From Armatimonadota bacterium (GTDB lineage Bacteria > Sysuimicrobiota > Sysuimicrobiia > Sysuimicrobiales > Humicultoraceae): a stretch of 64,000 nucleotides of DNA. The stretch is from assembly GCA_031459715.1 (NCBI GenBank), contig JAVKIA010000006.1, positions 1 to 64,000 on the forward strand, read 5' to 3'. Under the pieces are notes generated by a model, which searched no databases, had not been told where the DNA came from, and saw nothing but the letters and a program-made list of their open reading frames with translations. The position numbers and the translations under genes were made by a program. Shown here in pieces: positions 16,932-25,429 of the stretch; position 1 is the first letter of the stretch, and each line of letters opens with the position of its first letter.

Positions 16932-18542
16932 ATGCCTCGATGGGTCGTCCTTCTCGCACTTCTCGGGATAACGGCTCTGCTCATCCCAATGGCGCCCCAG
17001 CCTGCGACTGCGCAGGCGGCGACCACGTTGATTCAAGGCCTGGGTGAAGAGCCCGAAAATATCGATCCCCAGCGGACGAACCGCTTCCACTCGCTCATTG
17101 TGCTCAGTTATGTCGTCGAACCGCTTTTTACGCTGGACAAGGACTTCAAGGTTGTGCCGCTGCTCGCTGAGTCCTACGCTTGGTCTGCAGACAAGAAGAC
17201 GCTGCGCGTCGTTCTGAAGCGAGACCTGACATTTCACAACGGTGCTCCGGTGACCTCAGCCGACGTCAAGGCTACGTTCGAGCGGTATATCACCGTATCG
17301 CCGCTGTCGTCGTATCTCCGCCCTCGCACGGGCGGTATCGTGGGTATGGATACTCCTGATCCGCGCACCATCATCTTTCGCTTCGCCCAGCCCAAGCCGC
17401 TAGCCATGATCTCTGATCTGGCCGACGCGCACACGGGTATTCTGCCCGCATCGTTCATTGCCAGCACACCGTCCACAGACATCGGCATCCGGGCGCTCAT
17501 CGGCACCGGACCGTTCATGTTCAAGGAGTGGATCCCGGGAGACCGAATCGTCCTGGAGCGGTATGACAAGTACCGCTGGGGTCCGGCCTTCTCCCCCAAC
17601 CGCGGGCCGGCGTACTTCCAGCGAATGATCTTCCGCATCATCCCCGAGGATGCCACCATGACGGCGGAAGTTGAGGCCGGCAACGTGGACCTGACCTTTG
17701 ACGTAACTCCTGCGGGACTGCAACGCCTGCGTGCCAACCCCAATGTGGTCGTGATGCAGGCGCCCACCTACAGCGTGCAGTACCTGGTTCTGAACATGGA
17801 GCGCTGGTTCTTCCAAAACGCCAAGGTACGTCAGGCCATCGCGCACAGCATCGATAAAGAGGCGATCGCCCGCGCTGCCTGGCTAGGAGTGGGCCGGCCG
17901 GTGGATGGGCTGATCAACGAGGCGACCATCGGCTACTGGCCGGGAGTGAAGCAATATGCCTACAGGTACGATGTAGAACGCGCCAAGGCGCTTCTTGCGG
18001 AGGCAGGATGGCGCCCGGGACCCGACGGGATCCTGCGGAAGGATGGAGACCGCTTCGAGGTTACGCTCATCACCTTCTCGAACATCGACCAGTGGCGCCG
18101 GGCGGGAGTTATTGTGCAGAGCCAGCTGAAGCAGGTGGGCATCGATGTGAAGGTGGAGACGGCGGAGGTGGGCGCGACCTACGACCGCGCCCGCGCGGGG
18201 GCCTTCGACATAGGCATCTTCCGGAACACCTGGTGGCTGGGCCAGCCGTACCTGTACTTCCTGACGCATTCGTCGAACATCCCCTCCAGCAATTTTTCAC
18301 GTTGGCCCAACTCCTTGTTGGACAGGCTGCTGGAGACCGCCGGAAATGCCGTCGATGATGCGGAGAGAGAGCAAGCGCTGAACCGGGTGCAGCGGATCAT
18401 CATCGAGTCTGCGGTCTGGGTACCGCTGGTGTCGAACACCAGCCTATTGGCTGCGAAGAAGTCTGTGGGCGGTCTGGAGGTACTGGGCTCCCACCCCTGG
18501 TGGCCGGTACACCTGCGCGCGCTGGCGCTGCGGCGGAAGTAG
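16932..18542 (+). CDS. Peptide/oligopeptide ABC transporter substrate-binding protein (SBP family 5)
   Basis: A 536-residue exported binding protein that captures the transported solute. The signal peptide is at residues 1-28 (MPRWVVLLALLGITALLIPM onward, cut after ATAQA). Family-5 motifs follow: EEPENIDPQRTNRFHSLIVL, LTFHNGAPVTSADVKATFER near residue 100, and KVRQAIAHSIDKEAIARAAW near 300. ATG is preceded by AAGGGAAGGG. It is followed by two permeases and an M20 hydrolase but by no ATPase. Synonymous codons here look more A/T-tolerant than in the flanks, which may mean a different origin. The ligand is unknown. Confidence 0.9.
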   Translation: MPRWVVLLALLGITALLIPMAPQPATAQAATTLIQGLGEEPENIDPQRTNRFHSLIVLSYVVEPLFTLDKDFKVVPLLAESYAWSADKKTLRVVLKRDLTFHNGAPVTSADVKATFERYITVSPLSSYLRPRTGGIVGMDTPDPRTIIFRFAQPKPLAMISDLADAHTGILPASFIASTPSTDIGIRALIGTGPFMFKEWIPGDRIVLERYDKYRWGPAFSPNRGPAYFQRMIFRIIPEDATMTAEVEAGNVDLTFDVTPAGLQRLRANPNVVVMQAPTYSVQYLVLNMERWFFQNAKVRQAIAHSIDKEAIARAAWLGVGRPVDGLINEATIGYWPGVKQYAYRYDVERAKALLAEAGWRPGPDGILRKDGDRFEVTLITFSNIDQWRRAGVIVQSQLKQVGIDVKVETAEVGATYDRARAGAFDIGIFRNTWWLGQPYLYFLTHSSNIPSSNFSRWPNSLLDRLLETAGNAVDDAEREQALNRVQRIIIESAVWVPLVSNTSLLAAKKSVGGLEVLGSHPWWPVHLRALALRRK

Positions 18543-18557
18543 GTCTTTCCTGCGGAG

Positions 18558-19496
18558 ATGATTCGCTACATCCTCCGCAGGTTGCTGGCGCTGATACCTG
18601 TGGTACTCGGGGTCACCCTCATCGTCTTCAGCCTGCTGCATCTGACGGGTGACCCCGTTCGCCTCCTCTTCGGACTGAATGTGCCGGAGGAGCTGGTCCA
18701 GCAACGTCGGAAGGAGCTGGGCCTGGATCGCCCCGTTCTCGTCCAGTATGTCCGGTGGCTGGCTCGCGCCGCGCGTGGAGACTTCGGATTGTCCATCACC
18801 ACGGGGGACCGGGTGGCAGCCATGATCCGTCCCCGTATCTGGCCGACGCTGGAGCTGACGGTCCTGGCGCTTCTGGTGACGCTGGCGGTCAGCCTGCCGG
18901 CGGGAGTAATCTCGGCGATTCGCCGCAACACGGCTATGGACAATGTGTCCCGGCTGGCGGCTCTGTTTTGGGTCTCGATGCCCACCTTTTGGCTCGGTCT
19001 GCTGTTCATCTTGATCTTTGGAGTCTGGTTGGGCCTGCTCCCCATCTCCGGCCGCGCGGAGAATCCCTGGTCCTGGGAGGGGCTGCGCACGCACATCCTC
19101 CCCGTGCTTACCCTGGGATTGCCCCCGGCTGCGCTGTTCACTCGCCTAACCCGGTCCAGCATGCTGGAGGTCATCGGGGAGGAGTATGTGCGCACCGCGC
19201 GCAGCAAGGGGCTCGACGAGTGGAGCGTGATCGTGCACCATGCGTTGCGCAACGCCCTGATACCCATCTTGACGCTGGCAGGCCTGCGGCTGCCCTGGCT
19301 ATTCGGCGGCGCCGTGATTACCGAAACCGTGTTCGCCTGGCCGGGCATGGGACGCCTACTGGTGGATTCCGTGCTCAAACGGGATTATCCGGTTGTTCAG
19401 GGCATCGTTATGTTCATGGCGGTTCTGGTGGTGCTGAGCAGTCTCATCGTCGATGTGCTCTACGCCTATGCGGACCCTCGCATACGATACGAGTAA
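18558..19496 (+). CDS. ABC transporter permease, DppB/OppB type
   Basis: A 312-residue inner-membrane channel subunit of the importer started by the binding protein 15 nt upstream. MIRYILRRLLALIPVVLGVT is the standard first helix, and LTGDPVRLLFG follows. The EAA loop that contacts an ATPase reads YVRTARSKGLDEWSVIVHHA near residue 215, and FAWPGMGRLLVDSVLKRDYP lies near the end. About six transmembrane helices can be counted. The EAA loop is intact, so an ATPase encoded elsewhere should be able to drive it. Confidence 0.92.
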   Translation: MIRYILRRLLALIPVVLGVTLIVFSLLHLTGDPVRLLFGLNVPEELVQQRRKELGLDRPVLVQYVRWLARAARGDFGLSITTGDRVAAMIRPRIWPTLELTVLALLVTLAVSLPAGVISAIRRNTAMDNVSRLAALFWVSMPTFWLGLLFILIFGVWLGLLPISGRAENPWSWEGLRTHILPVLTLGLPPAALFTRLTRSSMLEVIGEEYVRTARSKGLDEWSVIVHHALRNALIPILTLAGLRLPWLFGGAVITETVFAWPGMGRLLVDSVLKRDYPVVQGIVMFMAVLVVLSSLIVDVLYAYADPRIRYE

Positions 19497-19497
19497 G

Positions 19498-20361
19498 GTG
19501 GCGCCTCAGCCTGTACGCTCACCACTTCAGTGGTGGCTCAGGCGGATGGGACGTTCCCGCCTGACGGTCGCTGGGTTAGTCGTGGTCCTGGGCATTGTGA
19601 TTGCGGCCCTCCTGGCACCCATCATCGCCCCTTATGATCCCGTTGCCCTGGACATCGAGGCACTGCTGGTACCGCCCGGAAGGGCGCACCCGCTCGGCAC
19701 GGACGAGCTGGGGCGGGATATCCTTAGCCGCATCGTCTTCGGGGCTCGCTACGCTCTGCTCATCGGCGTGGCCGTGGTACTCATCGAGGCTGTGATCGGC
19801 ATTGTGCTCGGCTCGTGCGCTGCCTATTTTGGTGGCTGGCTGGATGTGGTACTTATGCGCATTGTCGACATCATGCTGGCCGTGCCCACGTTAGTGCTGG
19901 CGCTGGCCATTGCTGGCGTTCTGGGCGGTGGGCTGGGGAACATGATCCTGGCTATCGGCGTCACGGGGTGGCGGGAGTTTGCGCGTCTGATGCGCGGCCA
20001 GGTGCTGGTCATCCGCACGTCGACCTACGTGGAGGCCGCCAGGGCGCTGGGGGGGCGTGATCTGCGGATCCTGGTGCGTCATATTCTGCCCAATGCCCTG
20101 GGCACCATCATCGTGTTCACGACGCTGGAGATGCCCACAGCGTTGCTCTGGGCTGCCTCCCTGAGCTTTCTGGGGCTGGGCGCGCAACCCCCCACCCCCG
20201 AGTGGGGCGCCATGGTGGCCGAAGGGCGGGGGTTCATCGGCCAGGCCTGGTGGGTGTCCACGTTTCCGGGCCTGGCCATCATGACCACGGTCCTCGGGTT
20301 CAACTTCCTGGGAGATGGGTTGCGCGACATGCTCGATCCGCGCACTGCCCGGATGGCGTAG
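19498..20361 (+). CDS. ABC transporter permease, DppC/OppC type
   Basis: A 287-residue second channel subunit. GTG 19498 is chosen, one base after the stop of the first permease; ATG 19468, inside that gene, is an alternative adding ten residues. It has the DppC-type features: HPLGTDELGRDILSRIVFGA near residue 65, the EAA-like segment YVEAARALGGRDLRILVRHI and the end FLGDGLRDMLDPRTAR. Six helices are predicted. With the first permease and binding protein it forms an importer lacking its own ATPases. Confidence 0.9.
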   Translation: MAPQPVRSPLQWWLRRMGRSRLTVAGLVVVLGIVIAALLAPIIAPYDPVALDIEALLVPPGRAHPLGTDELGRDILSRIVFGARYALLIGVAVVLIEAVIGIVLGSCAAYFGGWLDVVLMRIVDIMLAVPTLVLALAIAGVLGGGLGNMILAIGVTGWREFARLMRGQVLVIRTSTYVEAARALGGRDLRILVRHILPNALGTIIVFTTLEMPTALLWAASLSFLGLGAQPPTPEWGAMVAEGRGFIGQAWWVSTFPGLAIMTTVLGFNFLGDGLRDMLDPRTARMA

Positions 20362-20382
20362 GCCCGCCTGCGGAGCGGGTTG

Positions 20383-21642
20383 ATGGGGACACCTGAAGAT
20401 CTCCTGGCAGAGATTGCCTCTCGTGGCGATGAGGTCGTGGCACTGTGCCGCCGTCTGATTCAGGCCCCCACTGAGAATCCGCCCGGCGATGTGAGCGGGG
20501 CGGCTGCCCTCACTGCTGAGGCGCTGCGTAGCTGGGGGATCGATCCTGCGTGGCACGAGCCCTCACCGGGCCGCGTCTCCCTTGTGGCTGCCATAGGTCC
20601 ACAGAGCGGGCGGACGCTGATCCTCAACGGGCATCTGGATGTGGTTCCTGCCGGGGATCCGAGCCGATGGACCCATCCGCCGTTCTCCGGGGATGTGCTC
20701 GATGGCTTTATCTGGGGACGTGGTTCTGTGGACATGAAGGGAGGTGTGGCCGCGCTGCTTGGCGCTGTACATGTCCTGACACGCGTGGATCTCCCCGGAC
20801 GCATCATCCTGGTGCTGGTTGCCGACGAGGAAACTGGCGGTCGCTGGGGGACCCGGTGGTTGCTGGAACAAACCGGGCTGAGGGGGGATGGCTGCCTGAT
20901 CGCAGAGCCATCAGGGCCTGAGGTGTCTACCATCGGTCAGCGCGGTGCCCTCTGGCTCCGCCTGCGAGCCTGCGGCACCCCGGCGCACGGCAGCTTGAGT
21001 CCCTATGTAGGAAGGAACGCCCTGGTCAGCATCATGGACGCCCTTCGGCCAGTGATGGACCTGGCTGGCCGCAGGGGGAACTGCCCGCCCGAACTTGCAC
21101 CGATCCTCGCGGAGTCCAAGAGGTGGATGGCCTCGCATGTGGGCGAATCCGCAACCGCGGCACTCGACCACGTCACCGTGAACCTGGGCGTCCTGCGAGG
21201 GGGAACCAAGATCAACGTGGTCCCCGAGGAGGCCACCGCTGAGGTCGACATTCGCGTACCCTTGGGATGTTCAACGTCAGCCCTCCGAGCAGAGCTGACG
21301 GCAGCGCTTGAAGGAACCGGCGTGGAGGTGGAGACCCTGGACCTCGCCGAGCCTAACTTTACTCTGCCCGATGCGCATATCGCCGGGGCGCTGGCCGCCG
21401 GTGTCACCGAGATCCTGGGTAAACCCCCCGCCTTCCTCCTCCAATGGGCCACCAGTGACGCCCGCCACTTCCGCGCGGCGGGCATCCCTGTTGTCCAGTA
21501 CGGCCCGTTCGGTCGGGGCATCCACGGCTACGACGAGGCTGTACCCGCTGACGAAGTCGTCCGCTGCGCGCAGGTCTATGCGGCGACCGCATGGGCCTTT
21601 CTCCGTTCCCGGGAGTTGCCGCAGGGTTCAGGTGGAAGGTGA
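20383..21642 (+). CDS. M20 family metallopeptidase/deacylase (ArgE/DapE/ACY1-like)
   Basis: A 419-residue di-zinc amidohydrolase. ATG 20383 is preferred over the adjoining TTG, and GGAGCGGG lies upstream. All canonical M20 marks are visible: LNGHLDVVPAG (His and Asp), GRGSVDMKGG (bridging Asp), VADEETGG (catalytic and metal Glu pair), IAEPSG, a dimerisation domain with ACGTPAHGSLS, and a last His in GRGIHGYDEAV. It is the fourth gene of the importer operon, so it probably cleaves the imported N-acyl amino acid or peptide in the cytoplasm. Exact substrate unknown. Confidence 0.9.
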   Translation: MGTPEDLLAEIASRGDEVVALCRRLIQAPTENPPGDVSGAAALTAEALRSWGIDPAWHEPSPGRVSLVAAIGPQSGRTLILNGHLDVVPAGDPSRWTHPPFSGDVLDGFIWGRGSVDMKGGVAALLGAVHVLTRVDLPGRIILVLVADEETGGRWGTRWLLEQTGLRGDGCLIAEPSGPEVSTIGQRGALWLRLRACGTPAHGSLSPYVGRNALVSIMDALRPVMDLAGRRGNCPPELAPILAESKRWMASHVGESATAALDHVTVNLGVLRGGTKINVVPEEATAEVDIRVPLGCSTSALRAELTAALEGTGVEVETLDLAEPNFTLPDAHIAGALAAGVTEILGKPPAFLLQWATSDARHFRAAGIPVVQYGPFGRGIHGYDEAVPADEVVRCAQVYAATAWAFLRSRELPQGSGGR

Positions 21643-21662
21643 CCTAGTGGCCTGCCTGCAGG

Positions 21663-22715
21663 TCAGGTCCCCCAGGTCAGTACGCACGCACCCCAGGTGA
21701 ACCCGCCGCCAAATGCCACCAGCACCACATGATCGCCCGCCTTCAGCCTCCCATCGCGGCGGGCTTCCCAAAGGGAGATGGGCACCGACGCTGCCGAGGT
21801 GTTGCCGTAGCGCTCGATGGTGCAGACGAATCGTTCCAGGGGCAGGTGCATGGCATGGGCCACCGCCTCGATGATCCGCTGGTTGGCCTGATGGGGGACG
21901 ATCCACTCCACGTCGTCCAGGGTCAGGTGGGCCCGGCGGACGGCGGTCTCGATGGCCTGGGGCACCACCCGCACGGCGAGCTTGAACAGAAGCCGTCCGT
22001 CCATGCGCGGGTAGTGGAGTCGCCGCTCGATCACCTGGCGGCTGTAGGGCAGGCGGCTGCCGCCTCCGGGGAGCTTGAGGATGTCGCCCGCCGATCCGTC
22101 CGCGCCCAGCACCGTGGACAGCACGCCTCCGCCCTGGCGGGATGGCCCCAGCACCGCAGCGCCAGCCCCGTCACCCACCAGCACGCATAGCGTGCGGTCG
22201 GTCCAGTCCACCAGCTTGCTCAGGACTTCCGCGCCGACGACCAGCACGTACCGGGCGACGCCGGCACCAATGAGCGCCGTGGCGGTGGCCAGGCCGTAGA
22301 TGAATCCGGAGCAGGCGGCGAGCAGGTCGGTTGCTGCGGCCTGCTTTGCCCCCAATCGCTCCTGCAGGATGCACGCCGTGGCGGGGAAGAGCATGTCCGG
22401 AGTAGTGGTGGCACAGATGATGAGGTCCAGCTCCTCCGGCCGAACGCCGGCGTCCGCCAGAGCGGCCCGGGAGGCGGGAAGCGCCAGGTCGGAGGCCGCC
22501 TGGTCCGGTTCGGCGATGTGACGCACCCGGATGCCGGTCCGTTCGACAATCCACTGGTCGGAGGTGTCGACCAGGCGGGCCACGTCGTCGTTGGTCATCT
22601 CCCGCTGCGGCACGTAGGTGCCCAGGCCCAGCACCGCCGCGCGGACCACAGACCGCGGTCGGTCCGTCGCCGGGGTACCGGTCAGTAGTCGCGGTGTTAG
22701 CTGACCAGACGCCAT
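21663..22715 (-). CDS. fabH: 3-oxoacyl-ACP synthase III (KAS III, FabH-like)
   Basis: A 350-residue condensing enzyme that joins an acyl-CoA primer to malonyl-ACP in the first round of fatty acid synthesis. ATG 22715 follows GAGGGGGAT; the 94 extra in-frame codons upstream have no start signal. Catalytic residues are all visible: Cys in DLLAACSGFIYGLAT (about residue 140), His in PHQANQRIIEA (about 275) and Asn in YGNTSAASVP (about 305), with ERTGIRVRHIAEPDQAASDL near the N-terminus. No other fab gene is adjacent, so it may be a primer-specific extra copy or belong to secondary lipid synthesis. Its 3' end converges with the M20 gene, 20 nt apart. Confidence 0.9.
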   Translation of the reverse strand: MASGQLTPRLLTGTPATDRPRSVVRAAVLGLGTYVPQREMTNDDVARLVDTSDQWIVERTGIRVRHIAEPDQAASDLALPASRAALADAGVRPEELDLIICATTTPDMLFPATACILQERLGAKQAAATDLLAACSGFIYGLATATALIGAGVARYVLVVGAEVLSKLVDWTDRTLCVLVGDGAGAAVLGPSRQGGGVLSTVLGADGSAGDILKLPGGGSRLPYSRQVIERRLHYPRMDGRLLFKLAVRVVPQAIETAVRRAHLTLDDVEWIVPHQANQRIIEAVAHAMHLPLERFVCTIERYGNTSAASVPISLWEARRDGRLKAGDHVVLVAFGGGFTWGACVLTWGT

Positions 22716-22893
22716 ATCCCCCTCGATGGTTCCTCGTCGACCGCACCATCCCTGCTGCATGCCTGGAGCACTTTGGCCGCGGCGGGCCTCACGCCCGCCT
22801 TCGGTTCCGGCGGCGCTTCCCGGATGGTCCCACCGGGGAAAGACAGGCTGAGACGGGGGTGATCCGGGTGGGAGCGGCGAATCCAGCACTGCT

Positions 22894-23715
22894 GTGAGGG
22901 CAGGACCAGGAGGGACACCGGAGACGCCAGCGCCTGCTGCTGTTACACCTGCCCAGTGGCGGGAGCTCATCCGGCGTGGAGAGTGGACCAAACCCACGGC
23001 TGGTCTGGCCCCGGGTTATGCCCAGGCCAACCTGGTTGTACTCCCCAGGGCCCAGGCCTACGACTTCCTGGTCTTCTGTCAACGGAACCCCAAGCCCTGC
23101 CCCCTCCTGGAGGTCACAGACGCCGGGGATCCCCGCCCTCGGTACACTGCGCAGGGAGCAGACCTGCGTACCGATCTTCCCAGGTACCGGATCTACCAGC
23201 ACGGAGTGCTTTCGGACGAAACGGGCGACCTGAGCGATCTATGGACCGAAGACCTCGTAGCCTTCCTGCTGGGATGCAGCTTCACCTTCGAGCATGCCAT
23301 GATGCGTGCGGGCATCCCCGTACGCCACGTGGAGCAGGGAGTGAACGTCCCCATGTACGTCACGACGATTCCCTGCAGACCGTCCGGTCCCTTTGCCGGC
23401 CCCATGGTGGTCAGCATGCGTCCGGTTGCCGCTCACCTGGTCCCCAGGGCGGTGCAGGTGACGTCCCGCTATCCGCTGGCGCACGGAGGACCCCTTCATA
23501 TCGGCGACCCGGAAGCCATTGGCATTCGGGATCTCCACAAGCCCGATTTCGGCGACCCGGTGCAGATACGCGCGGGGGAGGTCCCGGTGTTTTGGGCCTG
23601 CGGGGTGACCCCCCAGGCCGTCGCCCTTCATGCCCGCCTGGGCCTCCTCATCACGCACGCCCCCGGGCACATGTTCATCACGGACCTGCCGGATGAGGAG
23701 CTGGCCCTGGCGTAG
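22894..23715 (+). CDS. YcsI/DUF1445 family protein (UPF0317, D-glutamate cyclase-like)
   Basis: A 273-residue protein of the DUF1445/YcsI family (COG4336). Family marks include WTKPTAGLAPGYAQANLVVL, CQRNPKPCPLLEVTDAGDP, FLLGCSFTFEHAMMRAGIPV and WACGVTPQAVALHARLGLLI plus ITHAPGHMFITDLPD at the C-terminus. GTG 22894 is the only start that keeps the family N-terminus, though an AGGAGG at 22909-22914 lies just inside the frame and points to no start codon. In Bacillus subtilis, ycsI sits with the 5-oxoprolinase genes, and the human relative DGLUCY turns D-glutamate into 5-oxo-D-proline. The hyuAB pair converging on it here fits that link. Confidence 0.83.
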   Translation: MRAGPGGTPETPAPAAVTPAQWRELIRRGEWTKPTAGLAPGYAQANLVVLPRAQAYDFLVFCQRNPKPCPLLEVTDAGDPRPRYTAQGADLRTDLPRYRIYQHGVLSDETGDLSDLWTEDLVAFLLGCSFTFEHAMMRAGIPVRHVEQGVNVPMYVTTIPCRPSGPFAGPMVVSMRPVAAHLVPRAVQVTSRYPLAHGGPLHIGDPEAIGIRDLHKPDFGDPVQIRAGEVPVFWACGVTPQAVALHARLGLLITHAPGHMFITDLPDEELALA

Positions 23716-23773
23716 GCCTGGGAGCAGTCAGGATCACTTGGTGATGGCAGTGTGTGGAGTCAGGAGAAGGGGC

Positions 23774-25429
23774 CTACTCCTCTGGGGGCGTGAGCTCGTT
23801 TAGCCGGTCTCGCTGGAGCGAGGCGAGGTCACGCTCGGCGGGATCGCCATAGCCGCCCCCGCCGGGAGTTCTGATGACCAGGGTATCGCCTGCCGAAAGG
23901 ACGATGGTTCCCTTGCCCCGCAGCCGCTCCCACCGGCCATCTCCCCGACGCACCCAGTGGTCTCCCAATCCGCCGGGCCCACCGCCGGCCAGACCCCAGG
24001 GCGGGATGCGGGTGCGCTCCGCAAGGACGGAGACCGTGGCCGAGGGCGCCAGTAGCGTCCAGGACCGCTCAATGCCGCACCCGCCCCGCCATTTGCCCCG
24101 TCCCCCTGTCCCGGGTCGCAGCTCATACCGCTCGAACCGCACCGGGTAGTACTGTTCCATGGCCTCGACAGGAGTGTTGAGCGTGTTGGTCATATTGCAG
24201 TGGATCCCATCGACGCCGTCCCCTCCCGGCCTCCCACCCGAGCCTCCCCCGATGGTCTCGTAGTAGACCCAGACCCGCCCCCGACCCGGATCGTAGCCGC
24301 CCGCCATGACGTTGTTCATGCTGCCGTTGCTGGCGGCGGGGATGCGGTCCGGGATCGCTCTGGCCAGAGCCCGGAAGAGGACGTCGGCAATGCGCTGGGA
24401 TGTCTCCAGATTCCCCCCGGCTACGGGTGCCGGCCGCTGCGGGTTCACCAGTGTGCCTTCCGGCGCGCTCACCGTGACGATTCGCAGGATCCCTTCGTTC
24501 ATGGGAATGGATGGGTCCAGGATGCACTTGATGGCGAAGTAGACAGCAGAAAGCGTGACCCCGAACACCGCATTGAGAGGCGCGTCCACCTGGGGATCTG
24601 TCCCATTGAAGTCCACATGCACCTTCCCCCGGTCCACGGTGACGGCGACGCGGATCCAGGCGGGTTCCTGGCGAGTCCCCGTGTCCTCCAGACAGTCCTC
24701 CCCGCGGTAGACCCCCTGGGGCAGAGACGTCAGGTCCTGCCGGGCAAGGCGCTCGCTGTGGGCGATGATCGCCTCCCAGCTCGCCTGCACCACGTCGGTT
24801 CCGTACCGTCCCACCAGCTCAAGGATCCGGCGGGCTCCAAGGTTGTTGGCGGCGATCTGCGCACGCAGATCACCCATGGTGGTATCCGGAAGCCGTACGT
24901 TACTGCAGACAAGGGCCAGGACGTCGTGAGCCAGTTCGCCCCGCTGCAGCAGCTTCACCGGAGGGATGACCACGCCTTCCTGCAAGAGTTCAGACGCATC
25001 GCCGGTGATGCTCCCGGGAGCTCTACCTCCTACGTCCACGTGGTGGGCCTTATTGGCGCTGTAGGCAATGAGTTTTCCCTCGGCGAAGACCGGGGTGATC
25101 AGGGTGATGTCGTTAAGGTGCGTCCCGGCCAGGTGCGGGTCGTTGAGCATGATCACGTCACCGTCATCCAGGCGGATGCGTTCCCGGGCCAGGTGGGCCA
25201 GGACGTTCCTCACTCCCCAGGGCAATGACCCGAGATGCACGGGAATGTGCTCCGCCTGGGCGATGAGGTCTCCCCGGGCGTCGAACAGAGCGCAGGAGTG
25301 ATCCATGCGCTCCTTGATATTGGGGGAGTATGCACTGTTCCGCAGCGCCACGCCCATCTCCTCCGTGGCGAATGTCAGCGCATTGCGCACCACCTCCACG
25401 GTGATGGGATCCACCCGCACGCCCTTCAC
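23774..25429 (-). CDS. hyuB: Hydantoinase B/5-oxoprolinase family subunit
   Basis: A 551-residue partner subunit of an ATP-dependent cyclic-amide hydrolase. GTG 25429 overlaps the hyuA stop (GTGA). HyuB (PF02538) features: DPITVEVVRNALTFATEEMG, LRNSAYSPNIKERMDHSCAL, MLNDPHLAGTHLNDITLITP, and a long C-terminal part rich in glycine ending RTPGGGGYGDPAERD. With HyuA it forms complexes that open hydantoin, N-methylhydantoin or 5-oxoproline rings, or act as acetone/acetophenone-type carboxylases. No third carboxylase subunit is present, which favours ring opening. Its 3' end faces the YcsI gene 58 nt away. Confidence 0.9.
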   Translation of the reverse strand: MKGVRVDPITVEVVRNALTFATEEMGVALRNSAYSPNIKERMDHSCALFDARGDLIAQAEHIPVHLGSLPWGVRNVLAHLARERIRLDDGDVIMLNDPHLAGTHLNDITLITPVFAEGKLIAYSANKAHHVDVGGRAPGSITGDASELLQEGVVIPPVKLLQRGELAHDVLALVCSNVRLPDTTMGDLRAQIAANNLGARRILELVGRYGTDVVQASWEAIIAHSERLARQDLTSLPQGVYRGEDCLEDTGTRQEPAWIRVAVTVDRGKVHVDFNGTDPQVDAPLNAVFGVTLSAVYFAIKCILDPSIPMNEGILRIVTVSAPEGTLVNPQRPAPVAGGNLETSQRIADVLFRALARAIPDRIPAASNGSMNNVMAGGYDPGRGRVWVYYETIGGGSGGRPGGDGVDGIHCNMTNTLNTPVEAMEQYYPVRFERYELRPGTGGRGKWRGGCGIERSWTLLAPSATVSVLAERTRIPPWGLAGGGPGGLGDHWVRRGDGRWERLRGKGTIVLSAGDTLVIRTPGGGGYGDPAERDLASLQRDRLNELTPPEE

